64,000 nucleotides of DNA from Vogesella indigofera (GTDB lineage Bacteria > Pseudomonadota > Gammaproteobacteria > Burkholderiales > Chromobacteriaceae), in the NCBI RefSeq assembly GCF_028548395.1, contig NZ_JAQQLA010000005.1, positions 62,001-126,000 of the forward strand, given 5' to 3'. The notes beneath the pieces were generated by a model. It saw only the letters and a program-made list of their open reading frames with translations, was not told the DNA's origin and searched no databases. The translations under genes were made by a program, and so were the position numbers. Positions 1 through 7,994 of the stretch are shown here, piece by piece. Position 1 is the first letter of the stretch. Each line of letters starts with the position of its first letter.

Positions 1-565
1 ACGGTGCCACGAAAGTGCCTGGCTCGTTCCAGCCCAGATTGCCGCCGTTGTCCTTGGAGCCCGGATCCAGCGATTTTTCCTTGGCCAGCTGCGCGAACGG
101 CTTGCCTTTTTTCAGCGCTTCGATCACGGCCTTGGCTTCGGCTTCGGTCTTCACCAGGATGTGGCTGGCGTCAAAGCTCTTGCGCTCCGGGAACTCGGCC
201 TTCACCTTGTCGTACTCGGCACGGGCCTGGGCGTCGGTCACCGGGTTGGTGCGCAGGTGTTCCTTGATCAGGCGGTTGGCCAGGGCCATCGCCTTGGCGT
301 TCTCGATTTCGGCGAGGTAGTCGGCGGACTTGTCGAGGCCCTTCTTCACGGCTTCCTGACGCAGGATTTCAGCGGTGATCAGCTGGTCCTTGACCATTTG
401 CGCCATTTCCGGCGTCGATTTCTGGCCTTGCGCTTCCATCATGCGGGTGATGGCATCAATACGCTGCTGGCTGATGGCAACGCCATTGACCGAAGTGGCG
501 AACGCGCAAGCAGTGGCGGTCAGCAGGCTGACGGCAATCAGGGTTTTTTTCAAAGGGAAGTTCAT
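1..565 (-). CDS. Parvulin-type (PpiC/SurA-like) peptidyl-prolyl isomerase, 3' end outside window
   Basis: Partial gene: 188 residues are visible from the ATG at 563-565 and the reading frame runs off position 1. The N terminus (MNFPLKKTLIAVSLL, then a small-residue stretch) is a Sec signal peptide, so the product should be periplasmic. A helical SurA-like region (about residues 25-115) is followed by the start of a parvulin domain, with the typical HILV strand and a GGNLGW motif near the window edge. The family catalyses prolyl cis-trans isomerisation during folding of exported and outer membrane proteins. It lies 15 bp downstream of a second parvulin gene and is probably the last visible gene of that operon. 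Confidence 0.85.
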   Translation of the reverse strand, partial: MNFPLKKTLIAVSLLTATACAFATSVNGVAISQQRIDAITRMMEAQGQKSTPEMAQMVKDQLITAEILRQEAVKKGLDKSADYLAEIENAKAMALANRLIKEHLRTNPVTDAQARAEYDKVKAEFPERKSFDASHILVKTEAEAKAVIEALKKGKPFAQLAKEKSLDPGSKDNGGNLGWNEPGTFVAP

Positions 566-580
566 CGGGGTTTCCAGTGG

Positions 581-1372
581 TTATTGAATGTTGGCTTTCT
601 GACGCAATTCGCCGATCGCGTCACTAATCGCTTTGTCCTGCAGGTCGCGGGCGATCTGCGGCTTGACGGTATCAAAAGGCAGCGGCTTCGCGTCGCGGAT
701 GTCCTCTACCTTGAACAGGTGCCAGCCAAGGCCGGAGCGCAGCGGCTGGGCGCTGAACTTGCCTTTGGGAATGGCTTGGAGCGCGGCGGCCAGTGGCGGT
801 TCCATCGACGCCAGATTTCCCCAGCCCAGGTCTCCACCGCGTTCGCGGCTAGGCTGGTGGGTGGACTTGCTGGCGGCCAGGGTTTCGAACTTGGCGCCTT
901 TTTTCAGCTCGGCCAGCACGCTGTTGGCGTCGGCTTCGCTGTTGACGATGATCTGGCGGACTTTCACTTCCTTCACGCCGTTAAAGCGCTCGCTGTACTG
1001 CTGGTAGGCCGCCTTCAGCGCGCTGTCCGACACCGGGCTGGTGCTGATGCTCTGCTTGAAGAATGCCTGCTGCAGCAGTTCGGTGCGTGCCTCGGTCAGC
1101 TGTTGCTGGAATTCCGGCTTCTTGTCGAGGCCGGCCTTGGTGGCCGCCTGCACGATCAGTTCGCGGTTGATCAGTCGCTGGCGCACTTCTTCGCGCAGCG
1201 CCGGGCTGTCTTTTAGCTGGCCATTGCTGCTGCCGATAACCTGCTTCACCGCCTGGTCCAGGGTGCTGCTGTCGATGGCGCTGCCGTTGACGGTGGCCAC
1301 CGGTGCGGCCAGGCTTGGGGTGCTGCCGACGGCAGCCAGCAACAGGGCCGCGATAGTGAGTGATTTCTTCAT
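581..1372 (-). CDS. Parvulin-type peptidyl-prolyl cis-trans isomerase
   Basis: Encodes 263 residues with a signal peptide (MKKSLTIAALLLAAVGS, probable cleavage after SLAA), an N-terminal helical chaperone-like domain (about 25-125), and a parvulin domain (about 130-235). The domain shows the RQIIV strand, a GGDLGW motif, and the PLRSGLGWHLFKV end typical of PpiC/PrsA/SurA relatives. It is expected to act in the periplasm on folding outer membrane proteins. It begins 10 bp after the bolA-like stop and ends 15 bp before another parvulin gene, so two parvulins are co-transcribed. The two proteins differ clearly outside the core, so this is an old paralogy and not a fresh duplication. Confidence 0.9.
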   Translation of the reverse strand: MKKSLTIAALLLAAVGSTPSLAAPVATVNGSAIDSSTLDQAVKQVIGSSNGQLKDSPALREEVRQRLINRELIVQAATKAGLDKKPEFQQQLTEARTELLQQAFFKQSISTSPVSDSALKAAYQQYSERFNGVKEVKVRQIIVNSEADANSVLAELKKGAKFETLAASKSTHQPSRERGGDLGWGNLASMEPPLAAALQAIPKGKFSAQPLRSGLGWHLFKVEDIRDAKPLPFDTVKPQIARDLQDKAISDAIGELRQKANIQ

Positions 1373-1382
1373 GGAGTGGATT

Positions 1383-1646
1383 TCAGAGATCGTCCGGAGT
1401 AAGGGTTTTGAGTGCCAGGGCGTGAATGCCCTGCTGCATCAAGTCGCCGAGCGCATCGTACACCATCCGTTGCCGCTCGATGCGCGACTTGCCGCTGAAA
1501 CAGGCGCTGACGATCAGCACATTGTAGTGGCCGCCGCTCTTGGCGCCGGCGTGGCCGGCATGGGAGGCGCTGTCGTCCTCGATGTCGAGGTGCTCCGGCG
1601 CCAGTGCCGCCAGACGCTGGCGCATGGTTTCGATGATGGCGCTCAT
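1383..1646 (-). CDS. BolA family protein
   Basis: Encodes 87 residues starting at the ATG that overlaps the stop of the upstream yciI-like gene by 4 bp. The open frame extends further upstream, but the BolA fold starts at [12 protein letters not shown]. The body has the expected layout: an amphipathic helix, the [18 protein letters not shown] strand-turn segment, and an [13 protein letters not shown] helix followed by HALALKT. BolA proteins work with monothiol glutaredoxins in iron-sulfur cluster handling and stress responses in the cytoplasm. The yciI-bolA-ppiC order suggests one transcript. Which BolA subtype it is cannot be settled by eye. Confidence 0.9.
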   Translation of the reverse strand: MSAIIETMRQRLAALAPEHLDIEDDSASHAGHAGAKSGGHYNVLIVSACFSGKSRIERQRMVYDALGDLMQQGIHALALKTLTPDDL

Positions 1647-1945
1647 GCCGGCAGCACTTTGCGGAACGGCTTGACGCTGACGCTGGCGTAGACGCCGGCG
1701 GCGACATAGGGGTCGGCCTTCGCCCATTGCTCGGCCGCGGGCAGCGAGTCGAATTCGGCAACGATCAGGCTGCCGGTGAAGCCGGCCGGGCCGGGGTCGT
1801 TGCTGTCGATGGCCGGGAACGGACCCGCCAGCAGCAGCCGGCCGTCGTTCTGCAGTGCCTGCAAGCGGGCCAGGTGTTCCGGCCGTGCCGCCAGGCGGTT
1901 GTCGAGGGAGTTAGGGGCGTCGGTGCCTGTGATTGCGTACAGCAT
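1643..1945 (-). CDS. YciI-like protein
   Basis: Encodes 100 residues, the usual length of the YciI family (ferredoxin-like fold, dimeric, function largely unknown). Visible marks are the N-terminal MLYAITGTD strand, the R-x-EHLARLQ helix with its conserved His, the LLAGPFPA turn, the GSLIVAEF strand and the [13 protein letters not shown] segment. It is the first gene of an apparent operon with bolA and two parvulins, and overlaps bolA by 4 bp, which implies translational coupling. In many proteobacteria yciI lies beside the septation gene yciB, but no yciB is seen directly upstream here. Confidence 0.88.
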   Translation of the reverse strand: MLYAITGTDAPNSLDNRLAARPEHLARLQALQNDGRLLLAGPFPAIDSNDPGPAGFTGSLIVAEFDSLPAAEQWAKADPYVAAGVYASVSVKPFRKVLPA

Positions 1946-2269
1946 GGTGCCTTTCTGTGTCTCTCAAAAGCGGTCTGGCCGGTGGCCGACCTGCTGCGGG
2001 GGCGGTGAAGGCGGGCCGCGGTTCTGCACTGGCCGGCACCGGAATCACTGCGCTGTGTCTGCTGAAATGGCGGCCACGGCCGCGATTTCAAGCGGCAAGG
2101 CCGGGGGGCGGAGCAATATGTCAGGATTATGCGGTGCCGGGTAGTGGCTGACAAGCTGGCAGGGCTATCACGCCCTTGCCGACTGCGGTACAGTTGCCAA
2201 CAGCATTGATCGTGGCGGCAGGCGGCCCGATCGAATCATCATTCATGGAAACAGGGCAGGGAAAAAGAA
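1946..2269. other. Intergenic region without a recognisable gene
   Basis: This 324-bp divergent gap separates yciI (minus) from the DHH phosphoesterase gene (plus). Both promoters must lie here. The purine-rich GGGAAAAAGAA just before position 2270 serves as ribosome binding site for the rightward gene. Open frames crossing the gap have no family features and were not called. Confidence 0.6.
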
Positions 2270-3205
2270 ATGACAACAGGACAGTTTCGTCTGGTGACGC
2301 GCAGTGATTTCGATGGTCTGGTCTGCGCGGTGTTGCTCAACGAGCTCGGGCTGATCAACGACATCAAGTTCGTGCACCCGAAAGACATGCAGGACGGCAA
2401 GGTCGACATCACCGAGCGCGACATCACCACCAACCTGCCATACGTCGAAGCCGCACATCTGGCCTTTGACCACCACCTGTCCGAAACCCTGCGCAACGCC
2501 TCCGGCAAGCAGAACCACATCATCGACGCCGCGGCGCCGTCCGCCGCGCGCGTGGTGTACAACTACTACGGCGGCAAGCAGCGCTTCCCGATGATCGCCG
2601 ACGACATGATGGCGGCGGTGGACAAGGCCGACGCCGCACAGTTTTCGCGCGACGAGATCCTCGATCCGAGCGGCTGGGTGCTGCTCAACTTCCTGATGGA
2701 TGCCCGTACCGGCCTTGGCCGTTTCCGCGAATTCCGCATCAGCAACTACGCGCTGATGATGGACCTGATCAAGTACTGCCGTGACCACTCCATCGACGAG
2801 ATCCTGCAGCTGCCGGATGTGCGCGAGCGGGTCGAGCTGTACTTCGAGCACGAGGCGCAGGCCAAGGCGCAGATCCAGCGCTGCGCCCGCGTCGAGGGCA
2901 AGGTGGTGGTGCTGGACCTGCGCAACGAGACGCTGATCCACCCGATCAACCGCTTCATGATCTACGCACTGTACCCGCAGGCCAATATCTCCATCCACGT
3001 GCTGTGGGGGCTGAACCAGCAGAACACCGTGTTTGCCACCGGCAAGTCGATCCTCGACCGCAGCAACCGCACCAGCGTCGGCGAGCTGATGCTGAAGTAC
3101 GGCGGCGGCGGCCACGAAGCCGCCGGCACCTGCCAGGTCGACAACGACCAGGCCGAGCGCGTGCTGGGCGAACTGGTGGTGCAGATCAACGCCAACGAGG
3201 GCTAA
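2270..3205 (+). CDS. DHH/DHHA1 family phosphoesterase
   Basis: Encodes 311 residues. The N-terminal DHH domain has SDFDG (12-16) and the metal-binding FDHH (66-69). The C-terminal DHHA1 domain carries the glycine-rich YGGGGHEAAGT (277-287) that binds substrate phosphate in RecJ, nano-RNase and exopolyphosphatase relatives. The expected activity is a Mn-dependent phosphodiesterase or phosphatase in the cytoplasm; the exact substrate (oligoribonucleotide, cyclic dinucleotide product or polyphosphate) cannot be read from the sequence. It stands alone, and its last 4 bp overlap the end of the convergent HAD gene. Confidence 0.88.
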   Translation: MTTGQFRLVTRSDFDGLVCAVLLNELGLINDIKFVHPKDMQDGKVDITERDITTNLPYVEAAHLAFDHHLSETLRNASGKQNHIIDAAAPSAARVVYNYYGGKQRFPMIADDMMAAVDKADAAQFSRDEILDPSGWVLLNFLMDARTGLGRFREFRISNYALMMDLIKYCRDHSIDEILQLPDVRERVELYFEHEAQAKAQIQRCARVEGKVVVLDLRNETLIHPINRFMIYALYPQANISIHVLWGLNQQNTVFATGKSILDRSNRTSVGELMLKYGGGGHEAAGTCQVDNDQAERVLGELVVQINANEG

Positions 3206-3864
3206 GCGTCCCGCAGCTGTTGCAGCAACGCCCGCGCGGCAAACAGGTCCTTGCATACTGCCAGGGCCTGTTTTGCCATGGAGGCGGGCGGCTGCACGAT
3301 GTCCGGCACGATGATCACCCGCATGTTGGCCGCCAGCGCGGCGCTGGCGCCGTGTACCGAGTCTTCCAGCACGATGCAGCGCGCCGGTTCCACCTGCAGC
3401 CGTGCCGCCGCCGCCAGATAGATGTCCGGTGCCGGCTTGCTGTTGGCGACGTCGCTGGCGCTGACCACGTGCTGGAAATAGGGCGCCAGCTGGCTGCGTT
3501 GCAGCTTCAGCTGTGCCAGCGGTCCTTCGGTGGCAGTGCCGACGGCACAGGGGATCGCCTGCTGCCGCAGCCAGTCCAGGAGAGCGGTGATGCCGGGCTT
3601 GAGCGGAATGTCGCCGTGCTGCAGCTGCCGGTGGTAGTACTGCCGGTTCAGCAGCGCCAGGGCCGGCATGTGCGCGGACAGCTCGGGGTGCTGCTGCAGA
3701 TGGCGCAGGCAGTGCTGGTGGCTGAGACCGACCAGCTGGTGCAGGGTGTCCTCGCCGATGCGGGTGCCCAGCTCGCTGGCGGCATCGCGCCAGGCCTGGG
3801 CGCAGAGCTGCTCGGTGTCGATCATCAGTCCGTCCATGTCCAGCAAAATGGCGTCGTACGGCAT
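3202..3864 (-). CDS. HAD superfamily hydrolase, beta-phosphoglucomutase-like
   Basis: Encodes 220 residues. Motif I is LLDMDGLMID with nucleophile D9 and acid/base D11. Motif II is in VGTATEG, motif III is the Lys in NSKPAPDIY, and motif IV is in VLEDSVHGASAA. The segment between motif I and II is a helical C1 cap, as in beta-phosphoglucomutase-like phosphatases of the YniC/GS1 type. It probably dephosphorylates small phosphometabolites such as sugar phosphates. Transcription converges on the DHH gene with a 4-bp overlap, and no partner gene suggests the substrate. Confidence 0.9.
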   Translation of the reverse strand: MPYDAILLDMDGLMIDTEQLCAQAWRDAASELGTRIGEDTLHQLVGLSHQHCLRHLQQHPELSAHMPALALLNRQYYHRQLQHGDIPLKPGITALLDWLRQQAIPCAVGTATEGPLAQLKLQRSQLAPYFQHVVSASDVANSKPAPDIYLAAAARLQVEPARCIVLEDSVHGASAALAANMRVIIVPDIVQPPASMAKQALAVCKDLFAARALLQQLRDA

Positions 3865-3988
3865 GGTGTGCTTATCCTTATGGGGCGGGTGGGGTGGTAA
3901 AGCCGCGTGGCCTGCTGTCTTTTATCATAAAATGCCCGGCGGGTAGTGGCGCCGCCGCGGGCGGCAAGCAAACACAGCGAAAGGTGTT

Positions 3989-4612
3989 ATGGCGTATTCG
4001 ATACTGGTGGCAAATCCAAAGGGCGGCAGCGGCAAGTCGACGCTGTCGACCAATATCGCCGGTTTTTACGCGTCGCAGTCGACCAGGGTGATGCTGGGCG
4101 ATATCGACAAGCAGCAGTCGTCGCTGAGCTGGCTGGCGCAGCGGCCGCCGGCGGCGCCACCTATCCAGGGCTGGCAGATGACCGAGGGCCTGGCCAAACC
4201 GCCGAAGGACACCCAGGTGGTGGTCCTCGACAGCCCGGCCGGGCTGGACGGCAAGCGGCTGCGCGCACTGGTGAAGAAGGTTGATCGCGTCATCGTGCCG
4301 ATCCAGCCGTCGCCTTTCGACATGTGGGCCAGTAGCGAATTCTTTGACGCCTTGCTGGCGGAGAAGGCGGTGCGCAAGGAAAAGACCTTCGTCGGCGTGG
4401 TCGGCATGCGCGTCGATCCGCGCACCCGCTCCGCGCGTGAGCTGGAAAGCTTCCTGTCTCGCTACCAGGTGCCGGTGCTGGGCTGGATCCGGGACACCCA
4501 GTTCTACGTGCAGGCCGCCGGCGCCGGGCTGACGCTGTTCGATCTGCCGCCGGCACGGGTGCGGCGCGACATCGAGGCGTGGCGCCCGATCCTGTCCTGG
4601 CTCGACAATTAG
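3989..4612 (+). CDS. ParA-family (MinD/ParA/Soj) ATPase
   Basis: Encodes 207 residues. The deviant Walker A motif is KGGSGKST (11-18), with the first Lys characteristic of ParA/MinD ATPases; D-I-D-K-Q-Q-S follows strand 2 and VVLDSPAG is the Walker B-like strand. There is no N-terminal DNA-binding extension, so it is a short ParA. No parB lies next to it, which argues against the main chromosome partition pair. Orphan ParA proteins position cellular cargo such as chemosensory arrays, pili or enzymes. The role here is open. Confidence 0.88.
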   Translation: MAYSILVANPKGGSGKSTLSTNIAGFYASQSTRVMLGDIDKQQSSLSWLAQRPPAAPPIQGWQMTEGLAKPPKDTQVVVLDSPAGLDGKRLRALVKKVDRVIVPIQPSPFDMWASSEFFDALLAEKAVRKEKTFVGVVGMRVDPRTRSARELESFLSRYQVPVLGWIRDTQFYVQAAGAGLTLFDLPPARVRRDIEAWRPILSWLDN

Positions 4613-4695
4613 CGCTTGACGCCCCGATTTTGCGCGGCGTAGAGTCAGTACCGTTTGCCCTGCGCCCGTCAGCGCCGCAGGGCAGCAAAATTGCA

Positions 4696-4727
4696 AGCGA
4701 AAGCCGCCCGGCTTTCGCTTTTTATTT
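4696..4727 (+). terminator. Intrinsic terminator after the ParA-like gene
   Basis: A 10-bp perfect stem (AGCGAAAGCC at 4696-4705 with GGCTTTCGCT at 4710-4719) and a 4-nt loop are followed by TTTTATTT. Confidence 0.85.
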
Positions 4728-4817
4728 GGGGGCTCCCGAAATCTGCACCGCTATCCGGAACGGTGGTGCAGCACCATTCCACGAATGGTTTCCCGAATGC
4801 ACATGGAGTGACAGCTG

Positions 4818-5768
4818 ATGATCCACACCGAACTCAATTACGGCGATGTCTATCTCGTTCCGAAAAAAACCGTTGTCGACAGCCGCAAGGAGTGCGACAC
4901 CTCGGTGCAGTTCGGCCCGCGCCGTTTCGTGATGCCGCTCTACGCGGCCAACATGAAGAGCGTGGTCGATGCCGAGACCTGCGAATACTTCGCGCGCCGC
5001 AACTGGTTCTACACCATGCACCGCTTCAATGTCGACGCCGTGGCCTTCGTGCGCGACATGCAGGCCAAGGGCCTGTTCGCCTCGATCAGCGTCGGCGTCA
5101 ACGGCGATACCCTGCAGCAGCTGGCCGCGCTGCAGGCCGCCGGGCTGAGTCCGGAGTACATCACCCTCGACGTCGCCAACGGCTGGTGCGTGAAGGCGGA
5201 GCAGATGATCCGCTTTATCAAGCGCGAGTTCCCGGACAGCTTCCTGATCGGCGGCAACATCGCCACCGCCGAGGCGGCGCGCGAGCTGCAGGAATGGGGT
5301 TGTGACGCGATCAAGGCCGGCATTGCCGGCGGCCGGGTGTGCATCACCAAGAACAAGACCGGCTTCCACCGCCCGATGGTGGCCACCGTGCGCGACTGCG
5401 CGGCGGCGGTGTCGGTGCCGGTGATCGCGGACGGTGGCATCGTCGAGCACGGCGACGTGGCCAAGGCGCTGGCCTGCGGCGCGAGCATGGTGATGGCCGG
5501 CTCGCTGTTTGCCGGCTACGACGAGTCGGCGGGCGAGATCGTCGAGATCGACGGCAAGCACTACAAGGAATACTTCGGCAGTGCCTCGCAGTTCAACAAG
5601 GGCGAGTACAAGAACGTGGAAGGCAAGAAGATACTGGTCGAGTACAAAGGCAGCATCGGCCGCCTGCTGCACGAGCTGCAGGAAGACCTGCAGTCGTCGG
5701 TCAGCTACGCCGGTGGCCGTGAGCTGTCCGCGCTGCGCACGGTGCAGATGATCGCCGTCGCACACTAG
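4818..5768 (+). CDS. guaC: GMP reductase
   Basis: Encodes 316 residues of the IMPDH/GMPR TIM-barrel family without the CBS insert of IMP dehydrogenase, which points to GMP reductase. It reduces GMP to IMP and ammonia with NADPH, in purine salvage. Visible are the N-terminal NYGDVYLVPKK, the catalytic Cys in RVCITKNKTG, ADGGI, MAGSLFAG, the family-specific KHYKEYFGSAS, and ISYAGG-like VSYAGGREL near the end. The Cys loop usually reads GIGPGSVC in this superfamily but here is GIAGGRVC. The gene is flanked by a terminator upstream and a strong hairpin downstream, so it is probably monocistronic. Confidence 0.93.
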   Translation: MIHTELNYGDVYLVPKKTVVDSRKECDTSVQFGPRRFVMPLYAANMKSVVDAETCEYFARRNWFYTMHRFNVDAVAFVRDMQAKGLFASISVGVNGDTLQQLAALQAAGLSPEYITLDVANGWCVKAEQMIRFIKREFPDSFLIGGNIATAEAARELQEWGCDAIKAGIAGGRVCITKNKTGFHRPMVATVRDCAAAVSVPVIADGGIVEHGDVAKALACGASMVMAGSLFAGYDESAGEIVEIDGKHYKEYFGSASQFNKGEYKNVEGKKILVEYKGSIGRLLHELQEDLQSSVSYAGGRELSALRTVQMIAVAH

Positions 5769-5779
5769 GGCGGTGAGGG

Positions 5780-5807
5780 GGCCGGTCTGCCCGTTGGCAG
5801 GCCGGCC
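5780..5807 (+). terminator. Probable terminator hairpin after guaC
   Basis: A 12-bp GC-rich stem with one G-U type mismatch (5780-5791 with 5796-5807) and a CGTT loop. The following tract is T-poor, so termination may be weak. Confidence 0.5.
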
Positions 5808-5857
5808 CGGTTCTGGCCGCGCGTTGACGGGCGGCATATCGAGACAAGGGGCAGACC

Positions 5858-6211
5858 GTGTTGTCGCTTTCCTTACGCCGCAGTCTGGCTGCCGCCAGCT
5901 GGTGGCTGTTTTCCGTTTACCTGTTGTTGCTGAAGCCGGCGGGTGCGCCGTCGGCGATTCCCCATTTCGACAAGCTGGGCCACGCGCTGCTGTTCGCGGT
6001 GTGGGCGTGGCTGCTGGCGCGCAGCTTCGCCGCTCGCCAGCGGCCGCCGTTGCGGCCAACCTTGTGGCTGTGCCTGGGCTGGGCGCTGCTGTCCGAGCTG
6101 GCGCAGGGCAGTCTGACACTGACCCGCAGCGCGGAGGCGGGCGACGTGGTGGCCGACATGGCCGGCGCGTTGATTGGCCTTTACCTGTGGCGGCGGGGTC
6201 AGGGCCGGTGA
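5858..6211 (+). CDS. VanZ-like membrane protein
   Basis: Encodes 117 residues with about four hydrophobic segments. It shows the VanZ-like pattern: HFDKLGHALLFAVWAWLLA, where D and H are conserved, then SELAQGSLTLTRSAEAGDVVADMAGALIG with the E-x-x-Q and DVVADxxGA signatures. The function of chromosomal VanZ-like proteins is not established, and this is not evidence of glycopeptide resistance. One perfect copy of the window's 14-mer repeat (6050-6063) lies inside the gene. A palindromic double copy follows 2 bp after the stop and may act as its terminator. Confidence 0.8.
   Translation: MLSLSLRRSLAAASWWLFSVYLLLLKPAGAPSAIPHFDKLGHALLFAVWAWLLARSFAARQRPPLRPTLWLCLGWALLSELAQGSLTLTRSAEAGDVVADMAGALIGLYLWRRGQGR
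6050..6063 (-). repeat. 14-mer AAGGTTGGCCGCAA, perfect copy
   Basis: Perfect copy on the minus strand, inside the VanZ-like gene, where it encodes part of LRPTLWL. Confidence 0.9.
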
Positions 6212-6213
6212 CG

Positions 6214-6237
6214 GTTGCGGCCAACGTTGGCCGCAAC
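6214..6237. repeat. Palindromic pair of the TTGGCCGCAA core
   Basis: Perfect 24-bp palindrome of two head-to-head copies (GTTGCGGCCAAC then GTTGGCCGCAAC), between the convergent VanZ-like gene and the LacI-family regulator. It could form a bidirectional terminator hairpin, although there is no T tract. Confidence 0.85.
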
Positions 6238-6251
6238 GCAAGGCGTGCCGC

Positions 6252-7274
6252 TCAGGTGCTGTCTCGCGCCAGCAGCTGGTAGCCGAGATCGACCCGGATC
6301 GCTGCCGGTGCCTTGCCCGCCATCAGCTGCAGCAGCATGCTGGCCGCGGCCTTGCCGATGTCGTAACGCGGGGTGTCGACCGTGGTCAGCGACGGATTGC
6401 TCCACGCCGAGGCGTCCAGGCCGTTGAAGCCGGCAATCGCCAGCTGCTGCGGAATGGCGATGTGGCGGCGCTGGCACTGGAACAGCACCCCCAGCGCCAG
6501 ATCGTCGTTGTTGCAGAACACGGCGTCGCAGTCCGGCGCCTGCAGCAGCAGGCGATCCAGCAGCCGCGAGCCGAGTCCGACCGAGGACGGGCTGGCCTCG
6601 GCCAGTTCGCGATGCGGCTGATACAGGCCGGCTTCGCGCAGCGCGGCACGGTAGCCCTCGCCGCGCTTGAGGGTGCGCGGGTCCAGCTGAGCCGCCAGAA
6701 AGGCGATGCGGCGATAGCCTTTGTCCAGCAGGAAGCGGGTGAGGGCGTAGCCGCTGTCGAACTGCGAGAAGCCGACGCAGGGGCTGTCGCCCTGTTCTGC
6801 CAGTTCCATCATGTGCACGGTGGGAATGGCGGCGGCCTGCAGCAGTGTCTGTGCTGCCGGGGTGTGGTCGAAGCCGGTGATCAGGATGCCGTCCGGGTTG
6901 TACTCCAGATAGGTGCGCAGCAGCTTTTCTTCGGCCTGCGGCGAGTAGCGGGTGTCGCCGATCAGCATCTGGTAGCCGGCCGGGTGCAGCGTGTCGTGGA
7001 TGGCGGCGAGGGTGTCGACAAACACGGTGTTGGACAGCGACGGCACCAGCACCACCACGCTGTGCGACTTGGCCGACGCCAGCGCGCGCGCGGCGCGGTT
7101 GGGGACATAGCCCAGCAGCTGCACGGCGTCGTCGATGCGCTGGCGTAGCGCTTCCGAGACCAGCTCCGGCTTGTTCAGCGCGCGGGAAATGGTGATGGCG
7201 CTGACACCGATATGGTCGGCGACATCGCTCAAGGTGGTCCGGCTCTGGCCGGTGCGGGGTTTGCGTTCGCTCAT
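6252..7274 (-). CDS. gntR: LacI-family repressor, GntR (gluconate) type
   Basis: Encodes 340 residues. The N-terminal LacI helix-turn-helix (about 15-60) reads TTLSDVADHIGVSAITISRAL with the hinge helix NRAARALAS. The periplasmic-binding-protein-like effector domain follows (VVLVPSLSNTVF, GFNGLDASAWSNPSLTTVDTPRYDIG). Divergent gluconokinase and TRAP genes imply that it represses hexonate uptake and phosphorylation, with gluconate or a phosphorylated product as inducer. Two near-identical palindromes, centred 100 bp apart in the divergent region, are its likely operators. Assignment to the gluconate type rests on the neighbours as much as on sequence. Confidence 0.88.
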   Translation of the reverse strand: MSERKPRTGQSRTTLSDVADHIGVSAITISRALNKPELVSEALRQRIDDAVQLLGYVPNRAARALASAKSHSVVVLVPSLSNTVFVDTLAAIHDTLHPAGYQMLIGDTRYSPQAEEKLLRTYLEYNPDGILITGFDHTPAAQTLLQAAAIPTVHMMELAEQGDSPCVGFSQFDSGYALTRFLLDKGYRRIAFLAAQLDPRTLKRGEGYRAALREAGLYQPHRELAEASPSSVGLGSRLLDRLLLQAPDCDAVFCNNDDLALGVLFQCQRRHIAIPQQLAIAGFNGLDASAWSNPSLTTVDTPRYDIGKAAASMLLQLMAGKAPAAIRVDLGYQLLARDST

Positions 7275-7358
7275 GGGCTGCCATTGTAAGGGGGAGGGCG
7301 GCTTGCATCGCCGGATTCGATGTTGCGCTGCACGATCAAAACTGCTTTACCTTGCCGA

Positions 7359-7374
7359 ATGTTAGCGCTAACCT
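7359..7374. promoter_or_regulatory. LacI-family operator O1
   Basis: ATGTTAGCGCTAACCT, with the perfect 12-bp palindromic core GTTAGCGCTAAC (7361-7372). It is a near copy of the operator at 7459-7474 and close to GntR-type operators. Confidence 0.8.
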
Positions 7375-7458
7375 TCGAGCAACCTTAGCACCCGGTGCCG
7401 CTTTGCTCAAGCACCGGACACCAGTGGCCGCGCGATGCGGCTTTTCATTCACCTGAGT

Positions 7459-7474
7459 ATGTTAACGCTAACAT
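7459..7474. promoter_or_regulatory. LacI-family operator O2 overlapping the gluconokinase start
   Basis: ATGTTAACGCTAACAT, palindromic except at one central pair. Its final AT forms the first two bases of the gluconokinase start codon at 7473. The centre is 100 bp from that of O1. Confidence 0.8.
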
Positions 7475-7985
7475 GAATAAAGCACCGATGATTGTGGTGA
7501 TGGGCGTGTGCGGTTGCGGCAAGAGCGAGATCGGTCGCCGGCTGGCCGCGGCGCTGGACACCGGCTTTGTCGAAGGCGACGACTTTCATCCGCCGAACAA
7601 TGTGGCGCAGATGGAGGCGGGCACGCCGCTGACCGATGCCGACCGCCAGCTGTGGCTGGAGACGCTGCGCGACAGGATCGCCGCCGCCGCGCACGCTGGC
7701 CGCGGGCTGGTGTTGTCCTGTTCGGCGCTGAAACGGCGCTACCGCGACCTGTTGCGCGAGGGCGAGGCCGCCACCGTGTTCGTGCATCTGCACGGCAGCC
7801 GCGCGCTGATCGAAGCGCGGATGCAGGCGCGGCAGGGCCATTTCATGCCGCTGGGCCTGATCGACAGCCAGTTTGCCGATCTGCAGCCGCCGGCAGCGGA
7901 CGAACGCGCCATTGCCGGCGACATTACCCTGCCGCCGGACGAGCTGGTCCGGCACATCCTGCAGCAGCTGGCTGCACTGTCATGA
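7473..7985 (+). CDS. gntK: Gluconokinase
   Basis: Encodes 170 residues of the GntK/shikimate kinase-like P-loop family. The Walker A is GVCGCGKS (11-18), followed by EGDDFHPPNNVAQMEAGTPLTD, CSALKRRYRDLLR and ARQGHFMPLGLIDSQF, all hallmarks of thermoresistant gluconokinase. It converts gluconate and ATP to 6-phosphogluconate. The ATG at 7473 fits the family N terminus, but no Shine-Dalgarno precedes it because the operator occupies that place. Translation may be leaderless, or may depend on a longer frame reaching back to 7395. The TRAP gene dctQ follows 9 bp later, so uptake and phosphorylation are coupled. Confidence 0.9.
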   Translation: MNKAPMIVVMGVCGCGKSEIGRRLAAALDTGFVEGDDFHPPNNVAQMEAGTPLTDADRQLWLETLRDRIAAAAHAGRGLVLSCSALKRRYRDLLREGEAATVFVHLHGSRALIEARMQARQGHFMPLGLIDSQFADLQPPAADERAIAGDITLPPDELVRHILQQLAALS

Positions 7986-7994
7986 GGAGTAATC

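Noticed and set aside
4613..4817. A purine riboswitch before guaC
   Set aside because: Apart from the ParA-side terminator, no conserved purine-aptamer elements could be seen.
5858..6211. Glycopeptide resistance gene vanZ
   Set aside because: VanZ-like domains are common in proteobacteria unrelated to van clusters, and no other van genes are present.
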